From an uncultured Eubacteriales bacterium (lineage in GTDB: Bacteria; Bacillota; Clostridia; Oscillospirales; Acutalibacteraceae), in the NCBI GenBank assembly GCA_934486615.1, contig CAKSQO010000008.1, positions 26,764-90,763 on the forward strand: a stretch of 64,000 nt of DNA, given 5' to 3'. The notes under the pieces are model-generated. The model was not told the origin of the DNA, did not search any database, and saw only the letters and a list, made by a program, of their open reading frames with translations. Shown in pieces: positions 6,179-14,880 of this stretch (positions are counted from its first letter, which is position 1; every line of letters begins with the position of its first letter). A program made the translations under genes and the position numbers.

Positions 6179-8728
6179 ATGATGCAGCAATATAATGTAA
6201 CGGGAATGAGCTGCGCGGCGTGCAGCGCCCGCGTTGAAAACGCCGTCTCAAAAGTGCCGGGCGTTACGTCGTGCTCTGTCAGCCTGCTGACGAACTCGAT
6301 GGGCGTCGAAGGCACGGCAAGCGCGGACGCGATCATCGCGGCCGTAGTCGGTGCCGGCTACGGCGCAAGCATCAAGGGTGCAGAGGCTTCAAAGGCTAAA
6401 TCCGACGACGCGCTCGCCGACCGTGAAACGCCGAAGCTCATCAAGCGACTGATATGGTCGGTCGCCTTCCTGCTTATACTGATGTACTTCTCAATGGGGC
6501 ATATGATGTGGGGCTGGCCGGTGTCGAGCGCCATTGCCGACAACCACGTCGCGATGGGGCTTATCCAGCTGCTGCTTGCGGGAATAATACTTGTGATAAA
6601 TCAGCGCTTCTTCATCAGCGGCACAAAGGCGCTTATCAAGCGCTCGCCGAATATGGACACGCTCGTAGCGCTCGGCTCGGCTGCTTCGTTCATCTGGAGC
6701 GTGGCGGCGCTGTTCATGATGACCGACGCGCAGCTTAAAGGCGATCACGCGCGCGTCATGCAGCTGATGGACGAGTTCTACTTCGAGTCGGCAGCGATGA
6801 TAGTCACGCTGATAACCGTCGGAAAGACGCTCGAGTCCTATTCAAAGGGCCGCACGACCGACGCGATAAAGAGCCTGATGAAGCTTGCGCCGCAGACGGC
6901 TGCAGTACTGCGCGACGGCAATGAAGTGACCGTCGGCATCGAGCAGGTGCGCAAGGGCGACATATTCGTCGTCCGCCCCGGCGAGAGCATACCCGTCGAC
7001 GGCATTGTGCTCGAGGGCAGCTCGGCTGTGAACGAGTCGGCGCTGACAGGCGAAAGCATACCTGTTGACAAGACCTTGGGCGACTCTGTCTTTGCCGCGA
7101 CGATAAATACCTCCGGCTTTTTAAAATGCGAGGCGTCCCGCGTCGGCGAGGACACCACCCTCTCGCAGATAATCAAAATGGTGAGCGACGCTGCAGCGAC
7201 GAAAGCACCGATTTCCAAAATCGCCGACCGCGTTTCGGGCGTGTTCGTGCCTGTCGTTATCAGCCTTGCGGTGATAACCTTTGCGGTATGGCTGCTGCTC
7301 GGGCAGGAGTTCGCCTACGCGCTTGCACGCGGTATTTCGGTGCTCGTCATCAGCTGTCCGTGCGCGCTCGGACTGGCGACGCCGGTCGCGGTCATGGTCG
7401 GCAACGGTCTCGGCGCGAAGAACGGCATTCTGTTCAAAACAGCTGCTTCACTTGAAGCTGCGGGAAAAATCAAGTGCGTAGCCCTCGACAAGACGGGCAC
7501 CATCACCGAGGGTCACCCGCGCGTGACCGACGTGCTCCCCTTCGATGTGAGCGAGAGCGAGCTAATCGCGGTAGCCTTTGCGCTTGAAGCCAGGAGCGAG
7601 CACCCGCTTGCGATTGCAGTATGCGAGTACGCGTCCGAGCGCGGCGTCAACGCTGCCGAAGTGAACGGCTTCGCCGCACTGCCGGGCAACGGTCTGAAAG
7701 CGACTTTAACGGGCAAAGAGCTGCTGGCGGGCAGCCTGCGCTTTATAAGTGAGAGCGTGACTGTCAGCGAAGAAGCGAAAAAGGCCGCCGAAGCCCTCGC
7801 GACCGACGGCAAAACTCCCCTGCTCTTTGCCGAGGGCGGGCGGCTAATCGGCATAATCGCCGTGGCCGACACTATCAAGCCCGACAGCCCGCGTGCCGTT
7901 GCAGAGCTTCGCGATATGGGCATTAAAGTTGTAATGCTCACGGGAGACAACGAGCGCACTGCCAAGGCAATCGGCGCGCTTGCGGGCGTTGACGAGGTCA
8001 TAGCGGGAGTGCTGCCCGACGGCAAGGAAAGCGTTGTCCGCGAGCTTAAAAAGCACGGCTCGGTCGCGATGGTCGGCGACGGTATCAACGACGCTCCCGC
8101 CCTCACGAGCGCCGACATCGGCATAGCAATCGGAGCGGGAGCGGACGTAGCTATAGACGCGGCGGACGTGGTGCTGATGAAGAGCGCTCCGGCCGACGTG
8201 CCCGCCGCGATAAGGCTCAGCCGCGCAACTTTGCGCAACATTCACGAGAATCTGTTCTGGGCGTTCATTTACAATATAATCGGTATACCGCTTGCAGCGG
8301 GCGTATTTGTTCCGTTCGGGCTTACGCTCAACCCGATGTTCGGCGCGGCGGCGATGAGCCTGTCGAGCTTCTGCGTAGTGAGTAACGCGCTGCGGCTGAA
8401 CTTTACGAAGATCTACGGCCGCAAGGCGGCGGTCGTCGGAGCAGCTCCTGTCTCCGCAGCTGCTCCCAAAATTGAAGCGAAAGCCGCCGAAGCCGAGAGC
8501 AGCGCCGACTGCACGCTGAAGATCAAAGGTATGATGTGCTCAAACTGCGAAGCTCACGTCAGGCAGGCGCTTGAAGCCCTCGACGGCGTTGACTCAGCCA
8601 CAGCCGACTGCAAGTCGGGCACGGCTAAGGTGACCCTCAGCAAGCCGATAAGCGACGACATCTTCAAAAAAGCGGTTGCCGCTTGTGGATATAAAGTTCA
8701 AAAAATCACACGAAAAGGAGATAATTAA
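6179..8728 (+). CDS. copA: Copper-exporting P1B-type ATPase with N- and C-terminal HMA domains
   Basis: Membrane pump exporting Cu(I). An N-terminal HMA domain carries GMSCAAC (Cys12, Cys15). The CPC metal-site helix is VISCPCALGLATP. The phosphorylation motif is DKTGT, HP is in the N domain (SEHPLAIA), and the hinge is GDGINDAPALTSADIG. Unusually, an Ala-rich linker after the last helices leads to a second HMA domain (about residues 775-845, GMMCSNC) at the C terminus, giving 849 aa against about 800. It lies 66 bases after csoR and is followed after one base by copZ. Regulation by CsoR is inferred from the operators. Confidence 0.95.
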   Translation: MMQQYNVTGMSCAACSARVENAVSKVPGVTSCSVSLLTNSMGVEGTASADAIIAAVVGAGYGASIKGAEASKAKSDDALADRETPKLIKRLIWSVAFLLILMYFSMGHMMWGWPVSSAIADNHVAMGLIQLLLAGIILVINQRFFISGTKALIKRSPNMDTLVALGSAASFIWSVAALFMMTDAQLKGDHARVMQLMDEFYFESAAMIVTLITVGKTLESYSKGRTTDAIKSLMKLAPQTAAVLRDGNEVTVGIEQVRKGDIFVVRPGESIPVDGIVLEGSSAVNESALTGESIPVDKTLGDSVFAATINTSGFLKCEASRVGEDTTLSQIIKMVSDAAATKAPISKIADRVSGVFVPVVISLAVITFAVWLLLGQEFAYALARGISVLVISCPCALGLATPVAVMVGNGLGAKNGILFKTAASLEAAGKIKCVALDKTGTITEGHPRVTDVLPFDVSESELIAVAFALEARSEHPLAIAVCEYASERGVNAAEVNGFAALPGNGLKATLTGKELLAGSLRFISESVTVSEEAKKAAEALATDGKTPLLFAEGGRLIGIIAVADTIKPDSPRAVAELRDMGIKVVMLTGDNERTAKAIGALAGVDEVIAGVLPDGKESVVRELKKHGSVAMVGDGINDAPALTSADIGIAIGAGADVAIDAADVVLMKSAPADVPAAIRLSRATLRNIHENLFWAFIYNIIGIPLAAGVFVPFGLTLNPMFGAAAMSLSSFCVVSNALRLNFTKIYGRKAAVVGAAPVSAAAPKIEAKAAEAESSADCTLKIKGMMCSNCEAHVRQALEALDGVDSATADCKSGTAKVTLSKPISDDIFKKAVAACGYKVQKITRKGDN

Positions 8729-8729
8729 A

Positions 8730-8984
8730 ATGACCAAAACCACTCTTAAAATCGACGGAATGATGTGCGGAATGTGCGAATCACATATGAACGAAGCTAT
8801 CCGCAGCCACTTCAACGTAAAGAAGGTCACTTCTTCTCACTCGAGCGGCGAGTGCGTCATAATCAGCGAAGAACCGCTTGACGAGGCGAAAGTTGCCGAA
8901 GCGATCGCTCCGACGGGCTACAAGCTGCTCGGCGTAACAAGCGAGCCGTATGAAAAGAAAGGGCTTTTCGGCTTCGGAAAATAA
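8730..8984 (+). CDS. copZ: CopZ-like HMA-domain copper chaperone
   Basis: Soluble ferredoxin-like HMA protein of 84 aa that would carry Cu(I) to CopA. The metal-binding loop is DGMMCGMCESHM. A short C-terminal tail ends KKGLFGFGK, beyond a minimal CopZ of about 69 aa. AAGGAG (8715-8720) precedes ATG 8730, so translation is independent although copA ends just two bases before. Its loop resembles the C-terminal HMA of CopA next door more than the N-terminal one. Confidence 0.88.
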   Translation: MTKTTLKIDGMMCGMCESHMNEAIRSHFNVKKVTSSHSSGECVIISEEPLDEAKVAEAIAPTGYKLLGVTSEPYEKKGLFGFGK

Positions 8985-8998
8985 ACAAAAAACAGACA

Positions 8999-9041
8999 AC
9001 AGTCCGCACGGTGAAATTTAAGCCGTTCGGGCTGTTTTTTT
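8999..9041 (+). terminator. Terminator of the csoR-copA-copZ operon
   Basis: ACAGTCCGCACGG (8999-9011) pairs imperfectly with CCGTTCGGGCTGT (9023-9035), followed by seven T. Confidence 0.85.
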
Positions 9042-9055
9042 GTGCATGAATGATT

Positions 9056-9158
9056 TTTGAAATATTTTGAAATAATATGAAAACTTTTGCTTGACAGTCT
9101 CGCTAAATTATGCTACTATATAGTCAGAACAAGTCATAATATTTCAAATTATTTCAAA
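9056..9158 (+). promoter_or_regulatory. fru operon promoter framed by mirrored FruR boxes
   Basis: TTGACA (9091-9096), 17 bp, TACTAT (9114-9119). Upstream lie two direct TTTGAAAT boxes (9056-9063, 9066-9073) and downstream two ATTTCAAA boxes (9141-9148, 9151-9158), each pair exactly 10 bp apart. The outer segments are near-perfect reverse complements. They are likely operators of the DeoR-type regulator encoded next. Confidence 0.7.
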
Positions 9159-9174
9159 CATAGAGGTGCTGCAA

Positions 9175-9924
9175 ATGCTCAGTGAAGAAAGATACCGTAT
9201 GATTTTATCGGTGCTCAGCGCCAGAAGCACCGCCACGCTTGCCGAGCTGTGCGAGGTCATCGGCACGTCGGAGTCGACGGTGCGCCGCGACCTTGAACAC
9301 CTTGCAAAGGCGGGCATGCTCAAGAAAGTGCGCGGCGGCGCAATGAGCATTCAGGCCGTAGGCGTTTATAAAGAAGCGAACGTCGAGGAAAAGATGAACC
9401 TCGCCGCGGACGAAAAGGAAGCCATCGCAAAGTACGCCGCTTCCACCATCAATAAGAACGACTTCGTCTTTATCGACGCGGGCACGACCACCGAGCGAAT
9501 GATCGAGCACATCACCGAGCGCGACGTGACGTTCGTGACCAACGGCTTTATTCACGCTCACCTGCTCGCGCGGCGCGGCTTTCGCGTGATACTCACGGGC
9601 GGCGAGGTCAAAGCCTCCACCGAGGCGCTCGTCGGCGTCAGCTGCGTTGAAGCGATTAAGAACTACAACTTCACCAAATGCTTTTTGGGCACAAACGGAA
9701 TTTCGGCGCAGTGCGGGCTTACCACTCCCGAAATCGACGAAGCGAGTGTCAAGCGTGCCGCCGCCGAGCAGAGCTACGTCACCTACATTCTGGCCGACAG
9801 CTCAAAATTCGGCAAGAATTCGGCCGTAACTTTTGCCGATATAAGAAAAGTGTGCATTATTACCGACAAACTGCCTGATAATAAATACAAGGATCTGACG
9901 ATAATTAAGGAGGTGGATAAATGA
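9175..9924 (+). CDS. fruR: DeoR-family regulator of the fructose operon
   Basis: 249-aa DeoR-type repressor. The N-terminal winged helix contains TLAELCEVIGTSESTVRRDLEHL with the RRDL signature. The C-terminal sugar-phosphate sensor domain contains DAGTTTERM and TNGFIHAHLL. It most likely senses fructose 1-phosphate, judged from the operon. ATG 9175 follows GAGGTG; an in-frame GTG at 9166 would lie inside that site. It overlaps fruK by ATGA. The mirrored boxes at its promoter point to autoregulation. Confidence 0.88.
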   Translation: MLSEERYRMILSVLSARSTATLAELCEVIGTSESTVRRDLEHLAKAGMLKKVRGGAMSIQAVGVYKEANVEEKMNLAADEKEAIAKYAASTINKNDFVFIDAGTTTERMIEHITERDVTFVTNGFIHAHLLARRGFRVILTGGEVKASTEALVGVSCVEAIKNYNFTKCFLGTNGISAQCGLTTPEIDEASVKRAAAEQSYVTYILADSSKFGKNSAVTFADIRKVCIITDKLPDNKYKDLTIIKEVDK

Positions 9925-10823
9925 TCTGCACCGTTACATTCAACCCCGCCGTGGATTACGTCGTTCACGTCGACGAACTGACTCCGGGCACGATATGCCG
10001 CGCCAAAAGCGAGAGTATACACTTCGGCGGCAAAGGCATAAACGTCTCCCTTATACTGCGCGAGCTTGGGATCGAGTCGGTTGCAACAGGCTTTATTGCG
10101 GGCTTTACGGGCCGAGCCGTCGCGGACGGAATTGACGGAGGCGGAATAATGAGCGACTTTGTGGAGCTTGAGAGCGGCTGCACCCGCATCAATGTAAAGC
10201 TCCGCTCGGGCTGCGAGACCGACATCAACGGTCAAGGGCCGAGCATCGGCAAGGCCGACTTCGAAAAGCTGCTTGAAAAGCTGAGCGTGCTCGGCGACGG
10301 CGACCTGCTCGTGCTTGCGGGCAGCGTGCCCGACTCCCTCCCCGACGACATATACGAGCGCATAATGGAGTCGCTTTTCGGGCGCGGCGTAAAGTTCGTC
10401 GTTGACGCGACGGGCGGGCTGCTCAAAAGCTGTCTGAAATTCTCACCTTGGCTGATAAAGCCGAATAATGACGAGCTGGGCGAGCTGTTCTCGACCAAAA
10501 TCGACACGCAGGAGGAAGCCGCCGTTTACGCCGAAAAGCTGCTTGACCTCGGCGCGCAGAACGTGCTCGTCTCGATGGGCGGCAAGGGCGCCGTGCTCGT
10601 CGACTCAAGCAGAAGGACGCACTTCACAGAGGCTATATCCGGCAAGGTCGTCAACACAGTCGGCGCCGGCGACTCGATGGTCGCAGGCTTCATAGCGGGC
10701 TTCAAAAACACCGGTGACTTTGACTGTGCGCTTGCTCTCGGCAGCGCCGCAGGCAGCGCAACCGCCTTTTCCGAGGGGCTTGCAAAGGGCGACGACATAA
10801 TGAAACTTTTCCGTAAAAACTAA
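9921..10823 (+). CDS. fruK: 1-phosphofructokinase
   Basis: PfkB-family kinase converting fructose 1-phosphate, the product of PTS uptake, to fructose 1,6-bisphosphate. GGKGINVSLILRELG is the substrate-binding signature near the N terminus. NTVGAGDSMVAGFIAG (about residues 247-262) holds the catalytic aspartate and anion hole. The length of 300 aa is typical. A strong AAGGAGG lies inside the end of fruR. The four-base overlap suggests coupled translation. Confidence 0.93.
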   Translation: MICTVTFNPAVDYVVHVDELTPGTICRAKSESIHFGGKGINVSLILRELGIESVATGFIAGFTGRAVADGIDGGGIMSDFVELESGCTRINVKLRSGCETDINGQGPSIGKADFEKLLEKLSVLGDGDLLVLAGSVPDSLPDDIYERIMESLFGRGVKFVVDATGGLLKSCLKFSPWLIKPNNDELGELFSTKIDTQEEAAVYAEKLLDLGAQNVLVSMGGKGAVLVDSSRRTHFTEAISGKVVNTVGAGDSMVAGFIAGFKNTGDFDCALALGSAAGSATAFSEGLAKGDDIMKLFRKN

Positions 10824-10846
10824 ATTTATTTAAGGAGGAAAAACCA

Positions 10847-12751
10847 ATGAGGATAACCGATCTTTTAAGTGAAAAAAGCATTGCCCTCAGCGCTTCCCCG
10901 AAGAATAAAGCAGAAGCGATCGACGAGCTTATCGCGCTGCACGAAGCGGCGGGCAACCTGAACGACTGTGACGAGTACAAGGCGGCAATTCTCGCCCGCG
11001 AGCAGCAGGGCTCGACCGCCGTGGGAGACGGCATCGCCATTCCCCACGCCAAGACCGAAGCCGTCGGCAAGGCTGGGCTTGCGGCCATGACCGTGCCAAA
11101 CGGCGTCGACTACGAGGCGCTCGACGGCAAGCCGAGCGAGCTGCTGTTTATGATAGCCGCACCCAAGGACGGCGACCTGCACCTTGAGGTGCTCTCGCGC
11201 CTGATGACCCTGCTTATGGACGAGGACTTCAGAAACGAGCTTATGTCGGCCGGAAGCAAGAAGCAGTTCATCGACATAATCAACCGCAAGGAGCAGGAGA
11301 AGTACCCCGACGATAAGCCCGCCAAATCTGCCGAAAGCACCGCGTACCGCGTACTGGCAGTCACCGCTTGTCCGACCGGCATCGCACACACTTATATGGC
11401 GGCAGAAGCCATTGAAAAAGCAGGCAAGGAAATGGGCATCGCCGTAAAGGTCGAGACAAACGGCTCGGGCGGCGTTAAGAACAGGCTCACCTCCGCCGAG
11501 ATCGAAGCGGCCGACGGAATTATCATCGCAGCCGACAAGGAGGTCGAAACCGCGCGCTTTGACGGCAAAAAGGTCGTAAGCGTCAAGGTTTCCGACGGTA
11601 TAAAGAAGCCGAAAGAGCTTATAGAGCGCGTAATAAACGGCGAGGCTTCGGTCTATCACAGCTCAGCCGCAAAGGTCGAAAGCAGCGACTCGGGCGACAG
11701 CTTCGGCCGCCGCATTTACAAGCAGCTGATGAACGGCGTATCGAATATGCTGCCGTTCGTCGTCGCAGGCGGAATTTTCATTGCGATAGCGTTCCTTATC
11801 GACTCGCTTTCGGGCGCTCCGCAGGACTCGAACTTCGGCACCAACACCGCTGCCGCCGCGTTCTTCAAGACCATCGGCGACTATACGTTTAAGTTTATGA
11901 TTCCCGTGCTCGCGGCCTTTATCGGCAAGGCGATTGCCGACCGTCCCGGCTTCCTCGTCGGTATGGTGGGCGGCTTCCTCGCAACGACGGGCTCGACCTT
12001 CGCCAATATAACGGGCGACGTGCCGTCGGGCTTCCTCGGCGCGCTGCTGGCGGGCTTTGCGGGCGGCTACCTGATGCTCGGGCTTGAAAAGCTGTGCGAC
12101 AAGCTGCCGAAAGCGCTTGAGGGTATAAAGCCCGTGCTCATCTATCCCCTCGCGGGACTCGGAATCATCGCTGTAGTTATGTGCGCGGTCAATCCGATAA
12201 TGGGTATGATTAATACAGGCCTTACCGACCTGCTCAAATCGATGGGCGACACAAGCCGCGTGGCGCTCGGAGTGGTGCTCGGCGCTATGATGTCGATCGA
12301 TATGGGCGGACCGTTTAACAAAGCGGCCTATGTTTTCGGCACGGCGGCAATCACCTCGGGCAACTACGATATAATGGCCGCAGTTATGATCGGCGGTATG
12401 GTTCCCCCGCTCGCGATCGCGCTTGCGACCACGTTCTTCAAAAGCAAGTTCACCGCCGAAGAGCGCAAGAGCGGCCCCGTCAACTATCTTATGGGACTCA
12501 GCTTCATCACCGAGGGCGCAATTCCCTACGCCGCGTCCGACCCGCTGCGAGTGATTCCCGCGTGTATGGTAGGAGCCGGACTCGCAGGCGGTCTGTCGAT
12601 GTTTTTCAAGTGCACGCTTATGGCACCGCACGGTGGAATCTTCGTTGTCGCGGTAATCGGCAACTGGCCGTTCTATCTGCTGTCTCTTGCTATCGGCTCT
12701 GTTGTTTCGATGCTGCTGCTCGGGCTGTTAAAAAAGAAAGTCAATCAATAG
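10847..12751 (+). CDS. fruA: Fructose-specific PTS transporter, IIABC fused
   Basis: Takes up fructose with phosphorylation to fructose 1-phosphate. The domain order is IIA (residues 1-150, phospho-His67 in IPHAKTEAVG), IIB (about 167-260, phospho-Cys in VTACPTGIAHTYMAAEAIE) and membrane IIC (about 285-634). IIC holds several hydrophobic helices and GAIPYAASDPLRVIP. At 634 aa it is the standard single-chain FruA. ATG 10847 follows AAGGAGGAAAAACCA. It receives phosphate from the HPr and enzyme I encoded downstream. Confidence 0.95.
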   Translation: MRITDLLSEKSIALSASPKNKAEAIDELIALHEAAGNLNDCDEYKAAILAREQQGSTAVGDGIAIPHAKTEAVGKAGLAAMTVPNGVDYEALDGKPSELLFMIAAPKDGDLHLEVLSRLMTLLMDEDFRNELMSAGSKKQFIDIINRKEQEKYPDDKPAKSAESTAYRVLAVTACPTGIAHTYMAAEAIEKAGKEMGIAVKVETNGSGGVKNRLTSAEIEAADGIIIAADKEVETARFDGKKVVSVKVSDGIKKPKELIERVINGEASVYHSSAAKVESSDSGDSFGRRIYKQLMNGVSNMLPFVVAGGIFIAIAFLIDSLSGAPQDSNFGTNTAAAAFFKTIGDYTFKFMIPVLAAFIGKAIADRPGFLVGMVGGFLATTGSTFANITGDVPSGFLGALLAGFAGGYLMLGLEKLCDKLPKALEGIKPVLIYPLAGLGIIAVVMCAVNPIMGMINTGLTDLLKSMGDTSRVALGVVLGAMMSIDMGGPFNKAAYVFGTAAITSGNYDIMAAVMIGGMVPPLAIALATTFFKSKFTAEERKSGPVNYLMGLSFITEGAIPYAASDPLRVIPACMVGAGLAGGLSMFFKCTLMAPHGGIFVVAVIGNWPFYLLSLAIGSVVSMLLLGLLKKKVNQ

Positions 12752-12770
12752 TTTAAAGGAGTACTTCAAA

Positions 12771-13034
12771 ATGGTATCAAAGAAAGTAAAAGTAGTCAAC
12801 GAGATGGGCTTTCATATGCGCCCTGCCACAGCGTTTGCAAATGCAATGGCCAAGTATCCGTGCGAGATCACCATTAAGGTCAACGACCGCGACGTAAACG
12901 GTAAGAGTCTTATGAACATCATCGCCGCGTGCATCAAGTGCGGCACCGAAATAGAGATAGTCTGCGACGGCGAGCGCGAAGATGAAGCACTTAGCGAAGC
13001 GGTCGCCACAGTTGAAAACGGCTTCGGAGAATAA
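12771..13034 (+). CDS. ptsH: Phosphocarrier protein HPr
   Basis: Small PTS phosphocarrier of 87 aa. The active-site histidine is in MGFHMRPATAF. NGKSLMNIIAACIKCG keeps the serine that HPr kinase phosphorylates in Gram-positives (Ser46 position). The loop sequence HMRPA differs from the common HARPA, and it carries more cysteines than most HPr proteins. It lies 19 bases behind fruA, so it may be a fructose-dedicated HPr; whether another general HPr exists cannot be seen here. Confidence 0.92.
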   Translation: MVSKKVKVVNEMGFHMRPATAFANAMAKYPCEITIKVNDRDVNGKSLMNIIAACIKCGTEIEIVCDGEREDEALSEAVATVENGFGE

Positions 13035-13046
13035 TCCTATCAGTAC

Positions 13047-13082
13047 AAAGGCCTGCGGGCGAAAACAAGTCCGCAGGCCTTT
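13047..13082 (+). terminator. Hairpin between ptsH and ptsI (attenuator or processing site)
   Basis: AAAGGCCTGCGG (13047-13058) pairs perfectly with CCGCAGGCCTTT (13071-13082). Only a short T run follows before AAAG, so termination is probably partial. It sits between two genes that need unequal expression. Confidence 0.6.
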
Positions 13083-13101
13083 AAAGAAAGCGGTGAAGAG
13101 T

Positions 13102-14805
13102 ATGTATAAGGGTATTGCAGGCTCAAGCGGCTACGGTATCGGAAAGGCTGTTATATTTAAAGAGGCTGATTTGAGCTTTGAACATAAAAAAGGCTGTGAC
13201 CCGCAGAGTGAAAAGGCACGCTTTGACAAGGCGGTTGACGCTTTTACAAAACACAACGAGCAGCTGCGCGAGCGCATAACCGCTGCCGCGGGCGAAAAGC
13301 AGGGCGAGATAATCACAGGGCACATTATGATGCTTAAAGATCCGTTCTTCTGCGGCGAGATAGAAAAGCTGATTACCGCAGGCAACTGCGCCGAGGCGGC
13401 GGTCTGCGACATCTGCGATATGTTCATTACAATGTTCAGCTCGGTCGACGACGAGATAACGCGCCAGCGCGCCGCCGACGTAAAGGACGTCAAGGCTGAG
13501 CTGCTTGCGCTGCTGCTCGGCGTCAAAGCGGTCGATCTGTCTGTGCTTGAAAAAGGCAGCGTGCTCGTCACCGCAGAGCTTACACCGTCGATGACAGCGT
13601 GCATCGACCGCGAAAACATTGTCGCGGTTGTCACCGAAGAAGGCTCGATGACCTCGCACGCGGCGATACTCGCGCGCGCTATGGAAATCCCTGCAGTGCT
13701 GAGCGTGCAGGGCGCGACGCGTCTTATCAAAGACGGCGAGCAGATCATTGTCGACGGCTCGTCAGGTGAGGTTATCACCTCGCCCGACGAAGCGACGGCC
13801 GACGAATACCGCCGCAAAAAGCAGGAGTATACCCTCTCGGTCAAGGCGCTTGAAGCCTATCGCGGCAAACCCACCGCGACCAGCGACGGAATAAAGCTCG
13901 AGCTTGTTTCTAACATCGGCACGCCGGATGAAGCGGCGAAGGTCATCGACAACGACAGCGAGGGCGTGGGGCTGTTCCGCACAGAGTTTCTGTTTATGGA
14001 CAGAAAGTCTGCGCCCACCGAGGACGAACAGTTTGCCGCCTATAAGAAGGTCGCCGAATCGCTGAACGGCAAGCCTGTTATAATCCGCACGCTCGACATC
14101 GGCGGAGATAAGGCTATTGACTGCCTCGGCCTTGAAAAAGAGGAAAATCCGTTTCTCGGTTACCGCGCGATACGCTACTGCCTCGGGCATAAAGAGCTGT
14201 TCAAAACACAGCTGCGTGCGCTGCTCAGAGCAGCCGCTTTCGGCGACATCAGAATTATGCTGCCGCTGATAACGGGAGTTGACGAGCTGCGTGCCGCCAA
14301 AGCGCTGATAAGCGAAGCGGCCGCCGAGCTTGAGTGCGATGGCAAAGAGCACCGCGCCGATGTGTCGGTCGGCGTTATGATCGAGACGCCCGCGGCCGTG
14401 ATGAACGCCGATATGCTCGCCGAAGAGGCTGACTTCTTCAGCATCGGCACGAACGACCTGACAGGCTATACTATGGCGGTCGACCGCGGTAATGCGAACG
14501 TCGCCTATCTCTACTCGGCGCTGTCGCCCGCAGTCCTGCGCGCGATAAAGCACGTTGTTAAAGCGGCGCGAGCTGCTTCCGTTCCCGTCGGGATGTGCGG
14601 CGAGGCGGCCGCCGACAAGCGGCTGATTCCGCTGCTGATCTCGTTCGGGCTGAATGAGTTCAGCGTGTCCCCCGTGTCGACCCTGCGCACCCGCAGTGAG
14701 ATCGCACGCTGGAGCAAGGCCGACGCCGACGCTCTGGCCGAGCGCATTATGAAGCTCAAAACCGAGAGCGAGATCGCAGCAGCGCTTGAAGAAGCGACTG
14801 CATAG
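13102..14805 (+). CDS. ptsI: PTS enzyme I (phosphoenolpyruvate-protein phosphotransferase)
   Basis: Starts the PTS cascade by moving phosphate from PEP to HPr; cytoplasmic. GSMTSHAAILARAMEIPAV carries the phospho-histidine. DGSSGEVITSP, FRTEFLFMDR and MIETPAAVMNADMLAEEADFFSIGTNDL follow as the PEP-binding barrel signatures. ATG 13102 gives 567 aa, the normal size. The frame is open 40 codons upstream, but those codons overlap ptsH and the intergenic hairpin, so they are unlikely to be translated. It is the last gene of the fructose operon. Confidence 0.94.
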   Translation: MYKGIAGSSGYGIGKAVIFKEADLSFEHKKGCDPQSEKARFDKAVDAFTKHNEQLRERITAAAGEKQGEIITGHIMMLKDPFFCGEIEKLITAGNCAEAAVCDICDMFITMFSSVDDEITRQRAADVKDVKAELLALLLGVKAVDLSVLEKGSVLVTAELTPSMTACIDRENIVAVVTEEGSMTSHAAILARAMEIPAVLSVQGATRLIKDGEQIIVDGSSGEVITSPDEATADEYRRKKQEYTLSVKALEAYRGKPTATSDGIKLELVSNIGTPDEAAKVIDNDSEGVGLFRTEFLFMDRKSAPTEDEQFAAYKKVAESLNGKPVIIRTLDIGGDKAIDCLGLEKEENPFLGYRAIRYCLGHKELFKTQLRALLRAAAFGDIRIMLPLITGVDELRAAKALISEAAAELECDGKEHRADVSVGVMIETPAAVMNADMLAEEADFFSIGTNDLTGYTMAVDRGNANVAYLYSALSPAVLRAIKHVVKAARAASVPVGMCGEAAADKRLIPLLISFGLNEFSVSPVSTLRTRSEIARWSKADADALAERIMKLKTESEIAAALEEATA

Positions 14806-14838
14806 CTTTCTCTCCTCTTTTAAAGCTGATTACGGCAC

Positions 14839-14880
14839 AAAAAAATGAGACAGCGGTAAATCACTTACTGCTGTCTCATT
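14839..14880 (-). terminator. Terminator overlapping the end of the lipoprotein gene
   Basis: Read on the minus strand, AATGAGACAGC and GCTGTCTCATT enclose the TAA stop (14865-14867) and are followed by seven T (14839-14845). The last codons of the gene form one arm. Confidence 0.8.

Noticed and set aside
11663..12631. 322-codon minus-strand frame opposite fruA
   Set aside because: His/Arg-rich, motif-free shadow of the IIC domain.
12982..13101. Forty extra N-terminal codons for enzyme I
   Set aside because: They overlap ptsH and the intergenic hairpin and do not resemble the enzyme I N terminus, which begins at MYKGIAGS.
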